A stretch of 64,000 nt of DNA from Candidatus Sulfopaludibacter sp. SbA3 (GCA_945890485.1 CAMDCN010000018.1:62001-126000), one strand, 5' to 3'; numbered from the stretch's first letter, positions 35,187-43,536 are shown. Numbers and translations are program-made. The notes: generated by a model not told the origin, from the sequence alone.

Positions 35187-35858
35187 TCAGCGCTGCCGGA
35201 GCAGCAGATACCCGGCCAGTAGTCCGCCTAGAGTGCCACCGGCCAGGATTCCGCCGTGCCAGACCATCAGATGCGTAGCCTCCTGATCGGGGCACATCAC
35301 ATGCAGCAGCGCCGCCCCGGTCAGCCCGCAGAACGCTCCCAGCGTCCCCGCGGTTCCGGCCCAGTTCGTCACGTATCCTCGCCGCACGAGCCAAATCACC
35401 CCGACGGAGGACGCCAAGGCGACATAGAGGCCTTCCTTCAAACAGCCCCATCCGTGGGCAAACGTTTCCGGCATCCACCGCCATGGAAACGCCAAGGCCG
35501 CCACGGCGAGAAACCCCAGCAGCGGCAGTACATTCGCCCAGCGCACACTCACCCAAACCTTCGAGCCTGGGCGCAGGCACTGCGCCATCGCCAAGCCGAG
35601 AATCACCACCATCGTCGTGCCCAGCGCGGCCAGAATCATCACCTGCGCCACGGTCATTGCCTCCATGCCGCGGGACCCGAGCAGGTAGCCCCCGCCCACC
35701 GTAATCCCGCTGAGCAAGGTGGCAAAGAGCGTCAACACGGCGCCGGTGGAGAGGCCGGGGCGAACGGGGCTCAGATCCGGCACCAGGCCCGCCGGGGCCG
35801 GCTTGCCGGGAGGAAGCTCCCGCTCCAGGGCGGCTAGTATCTTCTCCTCGTCGCTCAT
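35187..35858 (-). CDS. NrsF/DUF1109-like membrane anti-sigma factor
   Basis: 223 residues. A short cytoplasmic N-terminus (SDEEKILAALERELPPGKPAP) is followed by six hydrophobic helices and a closing HVMCPDQEATHLMVWHG segment. This layout, with CP near the last helices, matches NrsF (DUF1109), which holds SigF-type ECF sigma factors at the membrane and senses heavy metals or oxidants through cysteines. Four Cys are in or near membrane loops (AQC, GWGC, AFC, VMC). ATG 35858 overlaps the sigma gene (ATGA). Confidence 0.72.
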   Translation of the reverse strand: MSDEEKILAALERELPPGKPAPAGLVPDLSPVRPGLSTGAVLTLFATLLSGITVGGGYLLGSRGMEAMTVAQVMILAALGTTMVVILGLAMAQCLRPGSKVWVSVRWANVLPLLGFLAVAALAFPWRWMPETFAHGWGCLKEGLYVALASSVGVIWLVRRGYVTNWAGTAGTLGAFCGLTGAALLHVMCPDQEATHLMVWHGGILAGGTLGGLLAGYLLLRQR

Positions 35859-36379
35859 TTCGCCTCCGCCATTAGCCTGCGCAATGTCTCGTAGGCCCGG
35901 TGCGCCTTCTGCTTCACGCTGCCCACCGTGGAGGCGGTCGCCCGGGCCACCTCCTCCAGGCTCATCCCCGTCACCTTCAGCATCAGTAGCACCTCTTTCT
36001 GGCTGGCCGGTAGCTGCTCCAGGAGGGGAAGAACGGTCGGGGGGGCATCCGGCGCCGGGGCTGCAAACTCCACTCCCTCGGGCAGGGCCACTTCGCGACT
36101 CGAACGCCGCATCTGCCGGCGAAACACGTCCACTCGCGTGTGCCGGGCGATCGCGAACACCCACGGCAATACCGGCTCCGGTGGCCGGTAGGAGTGTCTC
36201 GCCCGGTGTAGCCGCATCCAGCACTCCTGCGCGAGATCATCGGCCCGGTCGTATTCACCCAAGCTCCCATAGAACCGGTGCAGCAGTGGATAGACTCGGG
36301 CGGCGAACGCTTCCGCCGCCGCCCGGTCTGCTGCTTGATACAGCGTCATGAGTTCCACCAGCTCTTGTTTATCGTCCAC
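35855..36379 (-). CDS. ECF sigma factor, SigF-like
   Basis: 174 residues from GTG 36379. This start is chosen because DDKQELVELM corresponds to the N-terminal helix of SigF-type factors; ATG 36349 is the alternative. Region 2: YDRADDLAQECWMRLHRARHSYRPPEPVLPWVFAIARHTRVDVFRR. Region 4: LPASQKEVLLMLKVTGMSLEEVARATASTVGSVKQKAHRAYETLRRL. It sits in a four-gene run, oxidoreductase - polyferredoxin - sigma - anti-sigma, with overlaps throughout, so redox state is the likely signal. Confidence 0.9.
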   Translation of the reverse strand: MDDKQELVELMTLYQAADRAAAEAFAARVYPLLHRFYGSLGEYDRADDLAQECWMRLHRARHSYRPPEPVLPWVFAIARHTRVDVFRRQMRRSSREVALPEGVEFAAPAPDAPPTVLPLLEQLPASQKEVLLMLKVTGMSLEEVARATASTVGSVKQKAHRAYETLRRLMAEAK

Positions 36380-37400
36380 CGCTAATCTGCACAAGTCCCG
36401 ATTGGTTCTCAAGACGCAGAACCCCTCGCGGGCAGACCTCCGAGCAGATGCCACAACCGACACAGGAGGCCCGCGTAAAGCTCTCGTTCCTCTGCGCGTA
36501 GGCCCGCACATCGATGCCCATCTCGCAATACTTCGAGCAAAGCCCGCACGAGATGCACATATCCTCTTTCACACGGATGTGGAACCGTTTTCCCGCTTTC
36601 TGCGTGATGCCGAGCAGCGCGGCCATGGGGCAGAAGAAACGGCACCATACCCTCGTCCCGCCCAACGGATAGAGACCCGTACCCACCGCGCCGGAGAGAA
36701 TGCTGCCCACGATCAGCCCGTACCAGGTTTGGAACTGCACCACTTCCGGCGCCTTGCTCTTCGTGAACCAGGAATAGAATAGGAGGCCGGTCAACAACAG
36801 ACTGATACCGAATACAGAATAGATACTGACCTTTTCAAACTTCCAGGCCGCGCTCGACTTGTCGCTCAAATGCCGCCACGGCTCGCCCATCGTGTTCGCC
36901 AACCCGCCGCAGCCGCAGACCCACGAACAGTACCAGCGCTTGCCGATCAGCGCCCCCAGCAGCGGCACGATCACCAGACTCGCCGCTAGCGTATACACCA
37001 CAAACGGCCAAGGCTGCGCGAACAGATACTCCGGGTTCATGTAGTCGAACTTCAGCGGCCAGAAATAGCTCAGGTAGTATTCCGGCTGGTGCAGCGCTTT
37101 CAGCATCATCGGAATCGAAAACGCGAACACCACCTGGACGAACATCACCACGCCGGTCCGCACTACCTGATACCGGTTGTGCCCATACTTCCGGATCATC
37201 GCGATGCCGCCCACCAGGATCACCACGGTATATAGAACGCCGTACAGGTCCCACTTGCTGCTCAGGCCCACCTTCTGGGCCCACGGCGTCAGGCTCTCCG
37301 TGAAGTAGAGCGCGATGTAGAACCAAACGAGCAGCGCCGCGACGATCCACCCGGTGATGCCCCGGTTCGTCAGGTCATGATACAGCCGGTCCCGGATCAT
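36369..37400 (-). CDS. membrane polyferredoxin, NapH/CcoG-like 4Fe-4S protein
   Basis: 343 residues from ATG 37400, which overlaps the oxidoreductase stop (ATGA). Five or six TM helices with conserved WYCSWVCGCGG and WCRFFCPMAALLG cysteine loops are followed by two C-terminal ferredoxin clusters: CISCGLCSKYC (with CEMGID) and CVGCGICSEVCP. These proteins pass electrons across or along the membrane. The neighbouring FAD enzyme may feed it. Which acceptor it uses is unknown. An 11-nt overlap with the sigma gene shows one transcript. Confidence 0.88.
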   Translation of the reverse strand: MIRDRLYHDLTNRGITGWIVAALLVWFYIALYFTESLTPWAQKVGLSSKWDLYGVLYTVVILVGGIAMIRKYGHNRYQVVRTGVVMFVQVVFAFSIPMMLKALHQPEYYLSYFWPLKFDYMNPEYLFAQPWPFVVYTLAASLVIVPLLGALIGKRWYCSWVCGCGGLANTMGEPWRHLSDKSSAAWKFEKVSIYSVFGISLLLTGLLFYSWFTKSKAPEVVQFQTWYGLIVGSILSGAVGTGLYPLGGTRVWCRFFCPMAALLGITQKAGKRFHIRVKEDMCISCGLCSKYCEMGIDVRAYAQRNESFTRASCVGCGICSEVCPRGVLRLENQSGLVQISGGR

Positions 37401-38596
37401 AGCGCCACCTTCCCGAACTCGACATCGTACTGCGCCTCGCTCAGGCGGCCCATCACTTCGTCCACGCGCCGCCGCTCCTCCACCCACTTCACGAGCACCC
37501 GATGGTTCCACCGCGTGCCCAGCATCGAGAAGCCCACTGCAAGTCCGTCCCGCTCAATCACCCGCACGCTCGCCTCGCGTCCCGGTAGCTTCCGAAAGCG
37601 TCCCGGCCCCTTGGTCTCGCCCGCGCAAGTCCATTCGAGGTGGAAGAACTTTGCGCTGTTGTAGTAGGTCGGTGGCGCATACTCCACCGGCTCGCCCATC
37701 ATTGCCCGCGCCACCGCTTCGCCCTGCCGCTTCGCCGCGTACCATAGCGGCTCAATCCGGCCCTCCACCTCCGCCACATCCCCCGCGGCAAAAACATCGG
37801 GCAGGGAAGTGCGGAACGCTTGATCGGTCACCACCCCCCGGTTCAACTCGGGCGGCGTTTTTACGGTTCGAAGCCATTCCACGTTCGGCTCTACGCCAAT
37901 CGTCACGCCGACCATCTGACAGGCGATCGTCTCGCCCGCTGTCGTCGTCACTCCCGTCACCCTGCCATCGCCTTCCATCGACTTCACTTCCGTACCGAGT
38001 CGCAGATCCACGCCCTGCGCGCGGATATGCGCCGCCACCAAGTCTCCCTCTTCCACGCTCAGCGCCGCCGGCCAGTAGCTGGGTTCCCGGACGAGAAACG
38101 TCACCGGCACCCGGTGGTGCATCAGGCACTCCACCAGTTCCACCCCGATCAGCCCGCCGCCCGCCACCACGGCCCGCCGCGTTCCTGGCGTCAGCCGCTC
38201 GCACGCGTCGAGGTCCTGCAGCGATACGAACCGGACCACCCCTTCCAAGTCCCGCTCCCACGGCGCCCGCCGCCCTCGCGACCCAGTCGCCAAGAGCAGC
38301 TTGTCGTAACTTACCGTGGCGCCGCCCGCCAGTCGCAGCTCCCGCGTACCAGCGTCCAGGTCCACCACCCAATCGCGCAGCAGCGTCAGTCGCTGCTCCC
38401 GGAACACCTTGCGCTCGTACGGCTCCAGATCGCGCCGCTGCATCACGTCCATGTAGGCGTACATCAGCGCCGTCCGCGAAAAGAAGTATTCGCTCTCGCC
38501 GCTGATTAACGTGATCTGCGCTCGCGGATCCGCCGCCCGCGCGTCCATTGCCGCCGTGACTCCCGCTACTCCATTGCCGACAATGACGAGGTGCAT
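37397..38596 (-). CDS. FAD-dependent pyridine-nucleotide oxidoreductase
   Basis: 399 residues. The N-terminal FAD site is VIVGNGVAGVTAAMDAR, the second Rossmann NAD(P) motif is AVVAGGGLIGVELVECL, and the FAD ATG/GD motifs LLLATGSRGR and VFAAGDVAEV are present. The group is the NirB-N/rubredoxin-reductase-like branch of the disulfide-reductase fold, without a redox-active CxxC. It is translationally coupled to a membrane polyferredoxin, so it probably transfers electrons from NAD(P)H to that protein or the reverse. The physiological substrate is not evident. Confidence 0.9.
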   Translation of the reverse strand: MHLVIVGNGVAGVTAAMDARAADPRAQITLISGESEYFFSRTALMYAYMDVMQRRDLEPYERKVFREQRLTLLRDWVVDLDAGTRELRLAGGATVSYDKLLLATGSRGRRAPWERDLEGVVRFVSLQDLDACERLTPGTRRAVVAGGGLIGVELVECLMHHRVPVTFLVREPSYWPAALSVEEGDLVAAHIRAQGVDLRLGTEVKSMEGDGRVTGVTTTAGETIACQMVGVTIGVEPNVEWLRTVKTPPELNRGVVTDQAFRTSLPDVFAAGDVAEVEGRIEPLWYAAKRQGEAVARAMMGEPVEYAPPTYYNSAKFFHLEWTCAGETKGPGRFRKLPGREASVRVIERDGLAVGFSMLGTRWNHRVLVKWVEERRRVDEVMGRLSEAQYDVEFGKVAL

Positions 38597-38636
38597 AGGC
38601 CTGCTTGTGACACTTTCGCTGCCTGGCCCCGAAAAG

Positions 38637-38948
38637 TTACGGCAGCAGCGCCAGCGCGCCTTCCAGTTCCATCCGCGTGTGGGTATCGCCTGCCTGACGG
38701 GCGGCTTCAATTCCGCGCCGGTACATGGCCGCGGCCTTTTCCACTTCGCCCGCTTTCTCTAGCGTCTGGCCGCCGTGGAAGTAGGCCGCGCAGTAGTCCG
38801 GCTTGTTCTGGATCAACTCTTCAAACTGCTGCACTGCATTGGCATACTGGCCCTGATTCGCCAATTCCATCGCCATTCCATAGCGGGCGAACGTGTTGGC
38901 GGGGTCCTGGGACAGCATCCCTTGCAAAATTTCTAACCGGGAACTCAT
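38637..38948 (-). CDS. small TPR protein
   Basis: 103 residues forming about two and a half TPR units: LEILQGMLSQDPANTFARYGMAMELANQGQYANAVQQFEELIQNKPDYCAAYFHGGQTLEKAGEVEKAAAMYRRGI. The pattern W/Y-x-x-G/A-x-x-x ... P at the turns is clear. No signal peptide. A generic protein-interaction adaptor, divergent from the thioesterase gene. Confidence 0.85.
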   Translation of the reverse strand: MSSRLEILQGMLSQDPANTFARYGMAMELANQGQYANAVQQFEELIQNKPDYCAAYFHGGQTLEKAGEVEKAAAMYRRGIEAARQAGDTHTRMELEGALALLP

Positions 38949-38955
38949 CGTTCTT

Positions 38956-38988
38956 TATAGTACCCCTTGGCTTTATCGTACCCTTTGG
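38956..38988. repeat. 15-bp direct repeat, 18-bp period
   Basis: TATAGTACCCCTTGG (38956-38970) and TATCGTACCCTTTGG (38974-38988) differ at two positions and occupy the short gap between the divergent TPR and thioesterase genes. They may be regulator half-sites on nearly the same DNA face. Confidence 0.5.
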
Positions 38989-38990
38989 GT

Positions 38991-39476
38991 ATGCTTCCCG
39001 ATCAGCCCGGCCGCCCGGTCTCGGAGTCTGCCTCCGAAATGAGCGAGTTCGCGCTCCCTAACGACGCTAATGTCCTCGGCACTCTTTTCGGTGGAAAAGT
39101 GATGGCCATGGTCGATCTCGCTGCGTCCCTCGCCGCCGCGCGCCACGCCCGGTGTGCCGTCGTCACCGCGTCCATCGACCAGATGACGTTCATTTATCCC
39201 ATTCACATCGGCCAGTTAGTCACGCTGAAGTCCAGTGTCAACCGCGTCTTCCGTACGTCGATGGAGGTTGGAGTGAAGGTATTCATCGAAGACCTGCACT
39301 CCCGCGAAATCAAACACACATCGTCGGCCTATTTGACGTTTGTTGCCCTCGCGCAGGACGGCAAAAAAATTCCAGTCACTCCTGTCATCCCACAAACCGA
39401 GGACGAACTGCGGCGCTATCAGGAAGCGGGGGAGCGCCGTGAGCAGCGGCTCTCGATGAAGGCGAAGGTTAAATAA
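38991..39476 (+). CDS. acyl-CoA thioesterase, hotdog fold (BFIT/YciA-like)
   Basis: 161 residues from ATG 38991. A TTG at 38967 would add eight residues and run through the upstream repeat. Hotdog motifs: NVLGTLFGGKVMAMVDLAASLAAARHA (helix with the catalytic Asp) and ASIDQMTFIYPIHIGQLVTLKSSVNRV. These hydrolyse acyl-CoA thioesters. The C-terminal tail is basic. Substrate chain length cannot be told. Confidence 0.88.
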   Translation: MLPDQPGRPVSESASEMSEFALPNDANVLGTLFGGKVMAMVDLAASLAAARHARCAVVTASIDQMTFIYPIHIGQLVTLKSSVNRVFRTSMEVGVKVFIEDLHSREIKHTSSAYLTFVALAQDGKKIPVTPVIPQTEDELRRYQEAGERREQRLSMKAKVK

Positions 39477-39479
39477 GCG

Positions 39480-39734
39480 CTATTCGCCGTCTTTGTACAT
39501 GTATTTGATGTTGTGTTTGTACAGCATCAAGTTCGGGGCGCCTTCGCGGTTGAACTTTAGGGCGCACTTGTCGTACCACTCGATCACTCCTTTCAGAATC
39601 TCGCCGTCTTTCATGACGATGCACATTGGCGTCTTCGCCTGCATCTGCTTCATGTAATAGAAATTTTCGGCGTTGGTCTGATCGGGCGGTACCGGCTTCT
39701 TGGTCGGGGAGGCGCTACGAGTCGGAGGAGGCAT
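39480..39734 (-). CDS. divergent Hfq-like RNA chaperone
   Basis: 84 residues. A disordered N-terminus is followed by an Sm-like core: [34 protein letters not shown], then the Sm2-like [10 protein letters not shown] in place of the canonical YKHAISTI. Hfq forms hexamers that pair sRNAs with mRNAs. Unlike classic Hfq the N-terminal helix is short ([11 protein letters not shown] in place of LQDPFLN...). It lies 23 nt after holB in the same direction. Assignment by motif, not by overall identity. Confidence 0.7.
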   Translation of the reverse strand: MPPPTRSASPTKKPVPPDQTNAENFYYMKQMQAKTPMCIVMKDGEILKGVIEWYDKCALKFNREGAPNLMLYKHNIKYMYKDGE

Positions 39735-39757
39735 GGCGGTTATTGCCCTCTATTGCA

Positions 39758-40798
39758 TCACAAACGGACGCTGCCGCGCAGTTCGAGCACCATCGCGTCC
39801 AAAGCAATGCCCTTTTGAATATTCCGCCGCAGCAAATCCACCAATTCGTCGGTCTTCTTTACGGCCTTCTGGATCCATTCAAACGTGATCACCCGCACCA
39901 GCCCATCTAACTCCCGCTGAATGTCGAAGTTTCGCAAGGTGGCATTTCTTGCTTCGCACCGCAGAAGCAGCAGATCGTCGAGAAGCAGATAGAGCACTTT
40001 CAAATGATTTTCCAGCTTCTCTGACCGGCTGGCGTTCAGCGCCTCGGACGTTTTCGCCCAATCCGCCCACGGAAGCAGGCCGCACGCCGCGCCGAGCAAC
40101 GCCAACATCTGCGCCCGCCGCTTGTCATAGGCCTGCAAGTCGATGCTCATCGCCAGGCCCGGAGAACCCGCCGCCAGCGCCACCCGCCGGTCTACGTCCT
40201 TCAGCCCTTTCTCCTGGGCAAACGCCGCCATCTCCGCCTTGTTCAACGGCGTCAGGTAGATCGGCACCGACCGGGACCGGATGGTCGGCAGCAGATCATA
40301 CGAGTTCGTCGCCGTCGCTACAATGATCAGGTACTCCGGGGGCTCTTCGAGGGTCTTCAGTAACGAATTCGCCGCTTGTTCATTCGCCCGGTCGATCTGG
40401 TCGATCAGGAACACTTTGCGCGGGCCCTTCAACGGCCCGTATTGCGCCCGTTCTTTCAAGACGCGCATCTGCGGAATCGAGATCTGCCGCAGCGGGCCCT
40501 CGGGGCAAAACGTTAGAAAATCAGGATGCGAACTGAACAGAATCGGATCTTCGTTTCTTTTCTCCGCGGTCCACTTCTCCCGCTCGGCAATCACGTCCTG
40601 GTTCTTTTCAAGCGACAGGTCGTCCTGCTCAATCAACTCCGGGTGGCCGACAATCGAAGCGGCGAAGCGCCGGGCGAGCGTTGCCTTGCCAATGCCTTCC
40701 GGGCCCGCCAGCAGGATCGTCTGCGGCATCCGCTGCCCGCGCACCATCTCCTGCAGCACGCGTTGCGCTTCGGCGTTGCCGTGGAAGTTCTCATACAT
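39758..40798 (-). CDS. holB: DNA polymerase III delta-prime subunit
   Basis: 346 residues. AAA+ fold: GPEGIGKATLARRFA (Walker A), VFLIDQIDRANEQAANSLLKTLEEPPEYLIIVATATNSYDLLPTIRSRS, the clamp-loader delta-prime signature. The usual zinc cysteines after Walker A are absent and replaced by an acidic/charged insertion (EQDDLSLEKNQDVIAEREKW). The SRC motif reads SRS. ATG 40798 overlaps tmk by 8 nt. tmk-holB is a conserved bacterial pair. Confidence 0.92.
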   Translation of the reverse strand: MYENFHGNAEAQRVLQEMVRGQRMPQTILLAGPEGIGKATLARRFAASIVGHPELIEQDDLSLEKNQDVIAEREKWTAEKRNEDPILFSSHPDFLTFCPEGPLRQISIPQMRVLKERAQYGPLKGPRKVFLIDQIDRANEQAANSLLKTLEEPPEYLIIVATATNSYDLLPTIRSRSVPIYLTPLNKAEMAAFAQEKGLKDVDRRVALAAGSPGLAMSIDLQAYDKRRAQMLALLGAACGLLPWADWAKTSEALNASRSEKLENHLKVLYLLLDDLLLLRCEARNATLRNFDIQRELDGLVRVITFEWIQKAVKKTDELVDLLRRNIQKGIALDAMVLELRGSVRL

Positions 40799-41432
40799 GG
40801 GGCTGCACCTCCGCCCAGATTGCCGCTGCGACGGCCTCCACGCTTTGCCCTGCGTCAATCGTCCGGATGCGCCCCGGTTCCGCGGCCGCCAGCGCCAGAT
40901 AGCCCTGCCGCACCCGGTCATGGAATTCCTCGGCCTGCGCCTCCATGCGGGACTCGTCCGGCCCGTCCTGCTCGGCGTTGCGCGCCCGCGCCCGCGCCAG
41001 CCCGGTCCGGTAGTCGATGTCCAGGTAGATGGTCAGGTCGGGCAGAACCTCCTGGCACGCGATCGAGTGCAACTCCCGTACCAGTTCCGCTGTTAGCCCC
41101 CGCCCTTCGCCCTGATAGGCCAACGTCGAATCCGTAAACCGGTCGCTCACCACGATTCGACCCGCTGCCAACGCTGGGCGGATCCATTCGTCTACGTTCT
41201 GCGCCCGGCAGGCGAAATAGAGCAGCATCTCCGCCCGCGACGACAAGGCGTCATTGGCGGAATCGAGCAGAATCCGACGGATCTGCCGGCCAATCGCCGT
41301 ACCGCCCGGCTCGGCCGTCTCCAGCACATCCTTCCCCAGGGAACGAAGCCGCTCCAGCAACAGCCGCATCTGCGTCGTCTTCCCGCAGCCGTCGCCGCCC
41401 TCGAAAGAAACGAAAAAGCCGCGCTTAGTCAT
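40791..41432 (-). CDS. tmk: thymidylate kinase
   Basis: 213 residues. P-loop FEGGDGCGKTTQ, the DRF motif in VVSDRFTDSTLAYQG, and the lid region around RARARNAEQDG. It converts dTMP to dTDP. ATG 41432 is preferred over TTG 41438. It is 4 nt after the uracil-DNA glycosylase stop and overlaps holB. Confidence 0.96.
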   Translation of the reverse strand: MTKRGFFVSFEGGDGCGKTTQMRLLLERLRSLGKDVLETAEPGGTAIGRQIRRILLDSANDALSSRAEMLLYFACRAQNVDEWIRPALAAGRIVVSDRFTDSTLAYQGEGRGLTAELVRELHSIACQEVLPDLTIYLDIDYRTGLARARARNAEQDGPDESRMEAQAEEFHDRVRQGYLALAAAEPGRIRTIDAGQSVEAVAAAIWAEVQPHV

Positions 41433-42315
41433 AGACAAAATGCAGAACCTTCTTCAGGTCCTCCCATGCTTCCCGCTTCGCGTTCTGGTTGTACGGGCGC
41501 AGGAGATACGACGGATGGTAGGTCACCATCACCGGGATATCGTGCCACTTCTGCCAGTTGCCCCGCAGCTTGGTCACTCCTTCTTTGGTGCCCAGCAGCG
41601 CCTTCGCCGCCGTGGATCCCAGGGCGCAGATTGCTTTCGGTTTAATCGCCAACAACTGCCGGAATAGGAACTGCCCGCAGATCTCCATTTCGTCGGGCAT
41701 CGGCGTCCGGTTCTCCGGCGGCCGGCACTTCACGACATTGGCGATGTACACATCCGGCCGCGTGATCGCGATCCCTTCCTTCGACGCCGTGCCTTCGATC
41801 ATTTGCGTCAACAACTGCCCGGCCCGGCCGACGAACGGCAGGCCGCTGGCGTCTTCATCGGCTCCCGGGCCCTCGCCCACAAATACAAGCCGCGACCCTT
41901 CATTACCTGACCCGAACACGATCTTGTTGCGTGCTTCGCAAAGGCGGCACCGGCGGCAATCGCCAATATCCGTCCGGATCGCCTCCATCGTGTCGCCTTC
42001 CGGCGCCAGGGGAATCAAAGTCGGCGGTGTAATTTTCATAGAAACGGCAGGAGGAGGCGTCGGCCTCACCACGGTCTTTGGCGCCGGCTGCGGGGGCAGG
42101 AGCGTGTTCAGGTCTTCCACCAGCTCTGGCAGTTCCTCACGCGCCGGCCGGGGAGGCGGCGCCATGCGGACCGGCGCCGGCGGCAAAAGGGTGTTCAGGT
42201 CCTCGACGAGTTCCGGCAACGCCTCGGCCTGCAACGCCGAGCCGCGCTGATAAATCGTCTTCACTCCCAAGTCCTGATAGAACTCAAGGAACTGTCGAAT
42301 CTCGTCCCGGGTCAT
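41425..42315 (-). CDS. type-4/5-like uracil-DNA glycosylase with N-terminal motif repeat
   Basis: 296 residues. The catalytic domain (about 105-296) carries CRRCRLCEARNKIVFGSGN (4Fe-4S ligands), VFVGEGPGADEDASGLPFVGRAGQLL (uracil pocket and family signature), VVKCRPPENRTP, AICALGSTAA and the C-terminal YHPSYLL. It removes uracil from DNA. The unusual feature is a 100-residue N-terminal extension holding LPELVEDLNTLLPP twice (residues 33-46 and 62-75) in a Pro-rich linker. Sited between coaBC and tmk-holB. It overlaps both neighbours slightly. Confidence 0.92.
   Translation of the reverse strand: MTRDEIRQFLEFYQDLGVKTIYQRGSALQAEALPELVEDLNTLLPPAPVRMAPPPRPAREELPELVEDLNTLLPPQPAPKTVVRPTPPPAVSMKITPPTLIPLAPEGDTMEAIRTDIGDCRRCRLCEARNKIVFGSGNEGSRLVFVGEGPGADEDASGLPFVGRAGQLLTQMIEGTASKEGIAITRPDVYIANVVKCRPPENRTPMPDEMEICGQFLFRQLLAIKPKAICALGSTAAKALLGTKEGVTKLRGNWQKWHDIPVMVTYHPSYLLRPYNQNAKREAWEDLKKVLHFVYD
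42091..42219 (-). repeat. duplicated 14-residue coding motif in uracil-DNA glycosylase
   Basis: 42178-42219 and 42091-42132 both encode LPELVEDLNTLLPP. The two DNA copies differ at several synonymous positions, so the peptide, not the DNA, is conserved. The spacing is 29 residues, in a Pro/Ala-rich linker. Confidence 0.85.
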
Positions 42316-43523
42316 TGCGTTGCGTGGAGCGCCAGCCGCAGCCGTAGCGCCTGATCAAATATCTGATGGGCCACTTCGCGTTTCGAGGCCCGTTCAATAT
42401 GGTGGGTCTCGCCGGTGCGCAGCACCAGCGTCACTTCATTCTCATCGGATTCAAATCCGGTGCCGGCTTGGTTTACCAAGTTGCCCACCACCATATCCGC
42501 GTTTTTCGTCGTCATCTTCCGCTTGGCTTCCGCCACCAGATTCTGCGTCTCGGCGGCAAATCCAATCAAGAGCCGGTCGCCCTTCTTCGCGCCGACCTCG
42601 GCTAGGATGTCCGGCGTTGGGTCTAAATCGAGCGTCACCCGCGCCGCCGTTTTCTTCAGTTTCTGTGGGGCGATTTCCGTCACATGATAATCGGCCACGG
42701 CCGCGGCTTTGATCAGGATGGTCGCCGCCTCCAGGTGTGCCATCACCGCATCCCGCATCTCCCGGGCCGAGCGAACGTGCACTACCTCCACACCTGCCGG
42801 CGCGGCCAGGTGCACCGGACCGCTGACCAGCACGACCTGCGCCCCACGCGCCGCAGCCGCCTCGGCCAGCGCATATCCCATCTTGCCGCTCGACCGGTTT
42901 GAAATGTACCGCACCGGGTCAATCGCTTCCTGCGTGGGACCGGCCGAGATCACTATAGTCTCACCACTTAGATCCTGCCGGCGCGTCGTCGCCATCACCG
43001 CGTCGGCGATCGTTTCGATTTCCGCCAACCGGCCTGGGCCCACGGTGCCACACGCCAAGTCCCCACTGTCCGGGCCAACAATCCGATGACCCCGAGCCCG
43101 CAGCGTTGCCAGATTGGCCTGGGTCGCCGGGTGCTCCCACATGTTCGTATTCATCGCCGGAGCTAGTACGATGGGCCCGATGAAAGCCAGGTACAGCGTC
43201 GATAAAAAGTCGTCCGCCAATCCATGGGCAAATTTTGCCAACAGGTCAGCCGTGGCCGGCGCCACCACCAGCACATCGTTCTCCTGCGCTACTCCGATAT
43301 GCTCGACGGAACTGGCGAGTACCGCCTCCGGTGACCGGCCATCAAACAAGCCGGTGATCACCTTCCGCCCCGTTAGCGCGGCGAACGTCAGCGGCTGGAT
43401 AAACTCCGTGGCGCTGCCCGTCATCACGGTGTTGACCGCGCACCCTCGCCGCATTAGCGCACGCGCCAACTCCGCCGCCTTGTACGCGGCAATCCCGCCA
43501 CCAACTCCCAGGACGACGTTCAT
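42312..43523 (-). CDS. coaBC: bifunctional phosphopantothenoylcysteine decarboxylase/phosphopantothenate-cysteine ligase
   Basis: 403 residues. CoaC half: GVGGGIAAYKAAELAR, SSVEHIGVAQENDVLVVAPATA (catalytic His), APAMNTNMWEHPAT and the flap Cys in GDLACGTVGPGRL. CoaB half: VISAGPTQEAIDPVRYISNRSSGKMGYALAEAAAARGA and AAVADY with K-x-KK. It makes 4'-phosphopantetheine for coenzyme A. ATG 43523 has GAGGGCGGC directly upstream. It overlaps the glycosylase by 4 nt. Confidence 0.96.
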   Translation of the reverse strand: MNVVLGVGGGIAAYKAAELARALMRRGCAVNTVMTGSATEFIQPLTFAALTGRKVITGLFDGRSPEAVLASSVEHIGVAQENDVLVVAPATADLLAKFAHGLADDFLSTLYLAFIGPIVLAPAMNTNMWEHPATQANLATLRARGHRIVGPDSGDLACGTVGPGRLAEIETIADAVMATTRRQDLSGETIVISAGPTQEAIDPVRYISNRSSGKMGYALAEAAAARGAQVVLVSGPVHLAAPAGVEVVHVRSAREMRDAVMAHLEAATILIKAAAVADYHVTEIAPQKLKKTAARVTLDLDPTPDILAEVGAKKGDRLLIGFAAETQNLVAEAKRKMTTKNADMVVGNLVNQAGTGFESDENEVTLVLRTGETHHIERASKREVAHQIFDQALRLRLALHATQ

Positions 43524-43536
43524 GCCGCCCTCGAAT

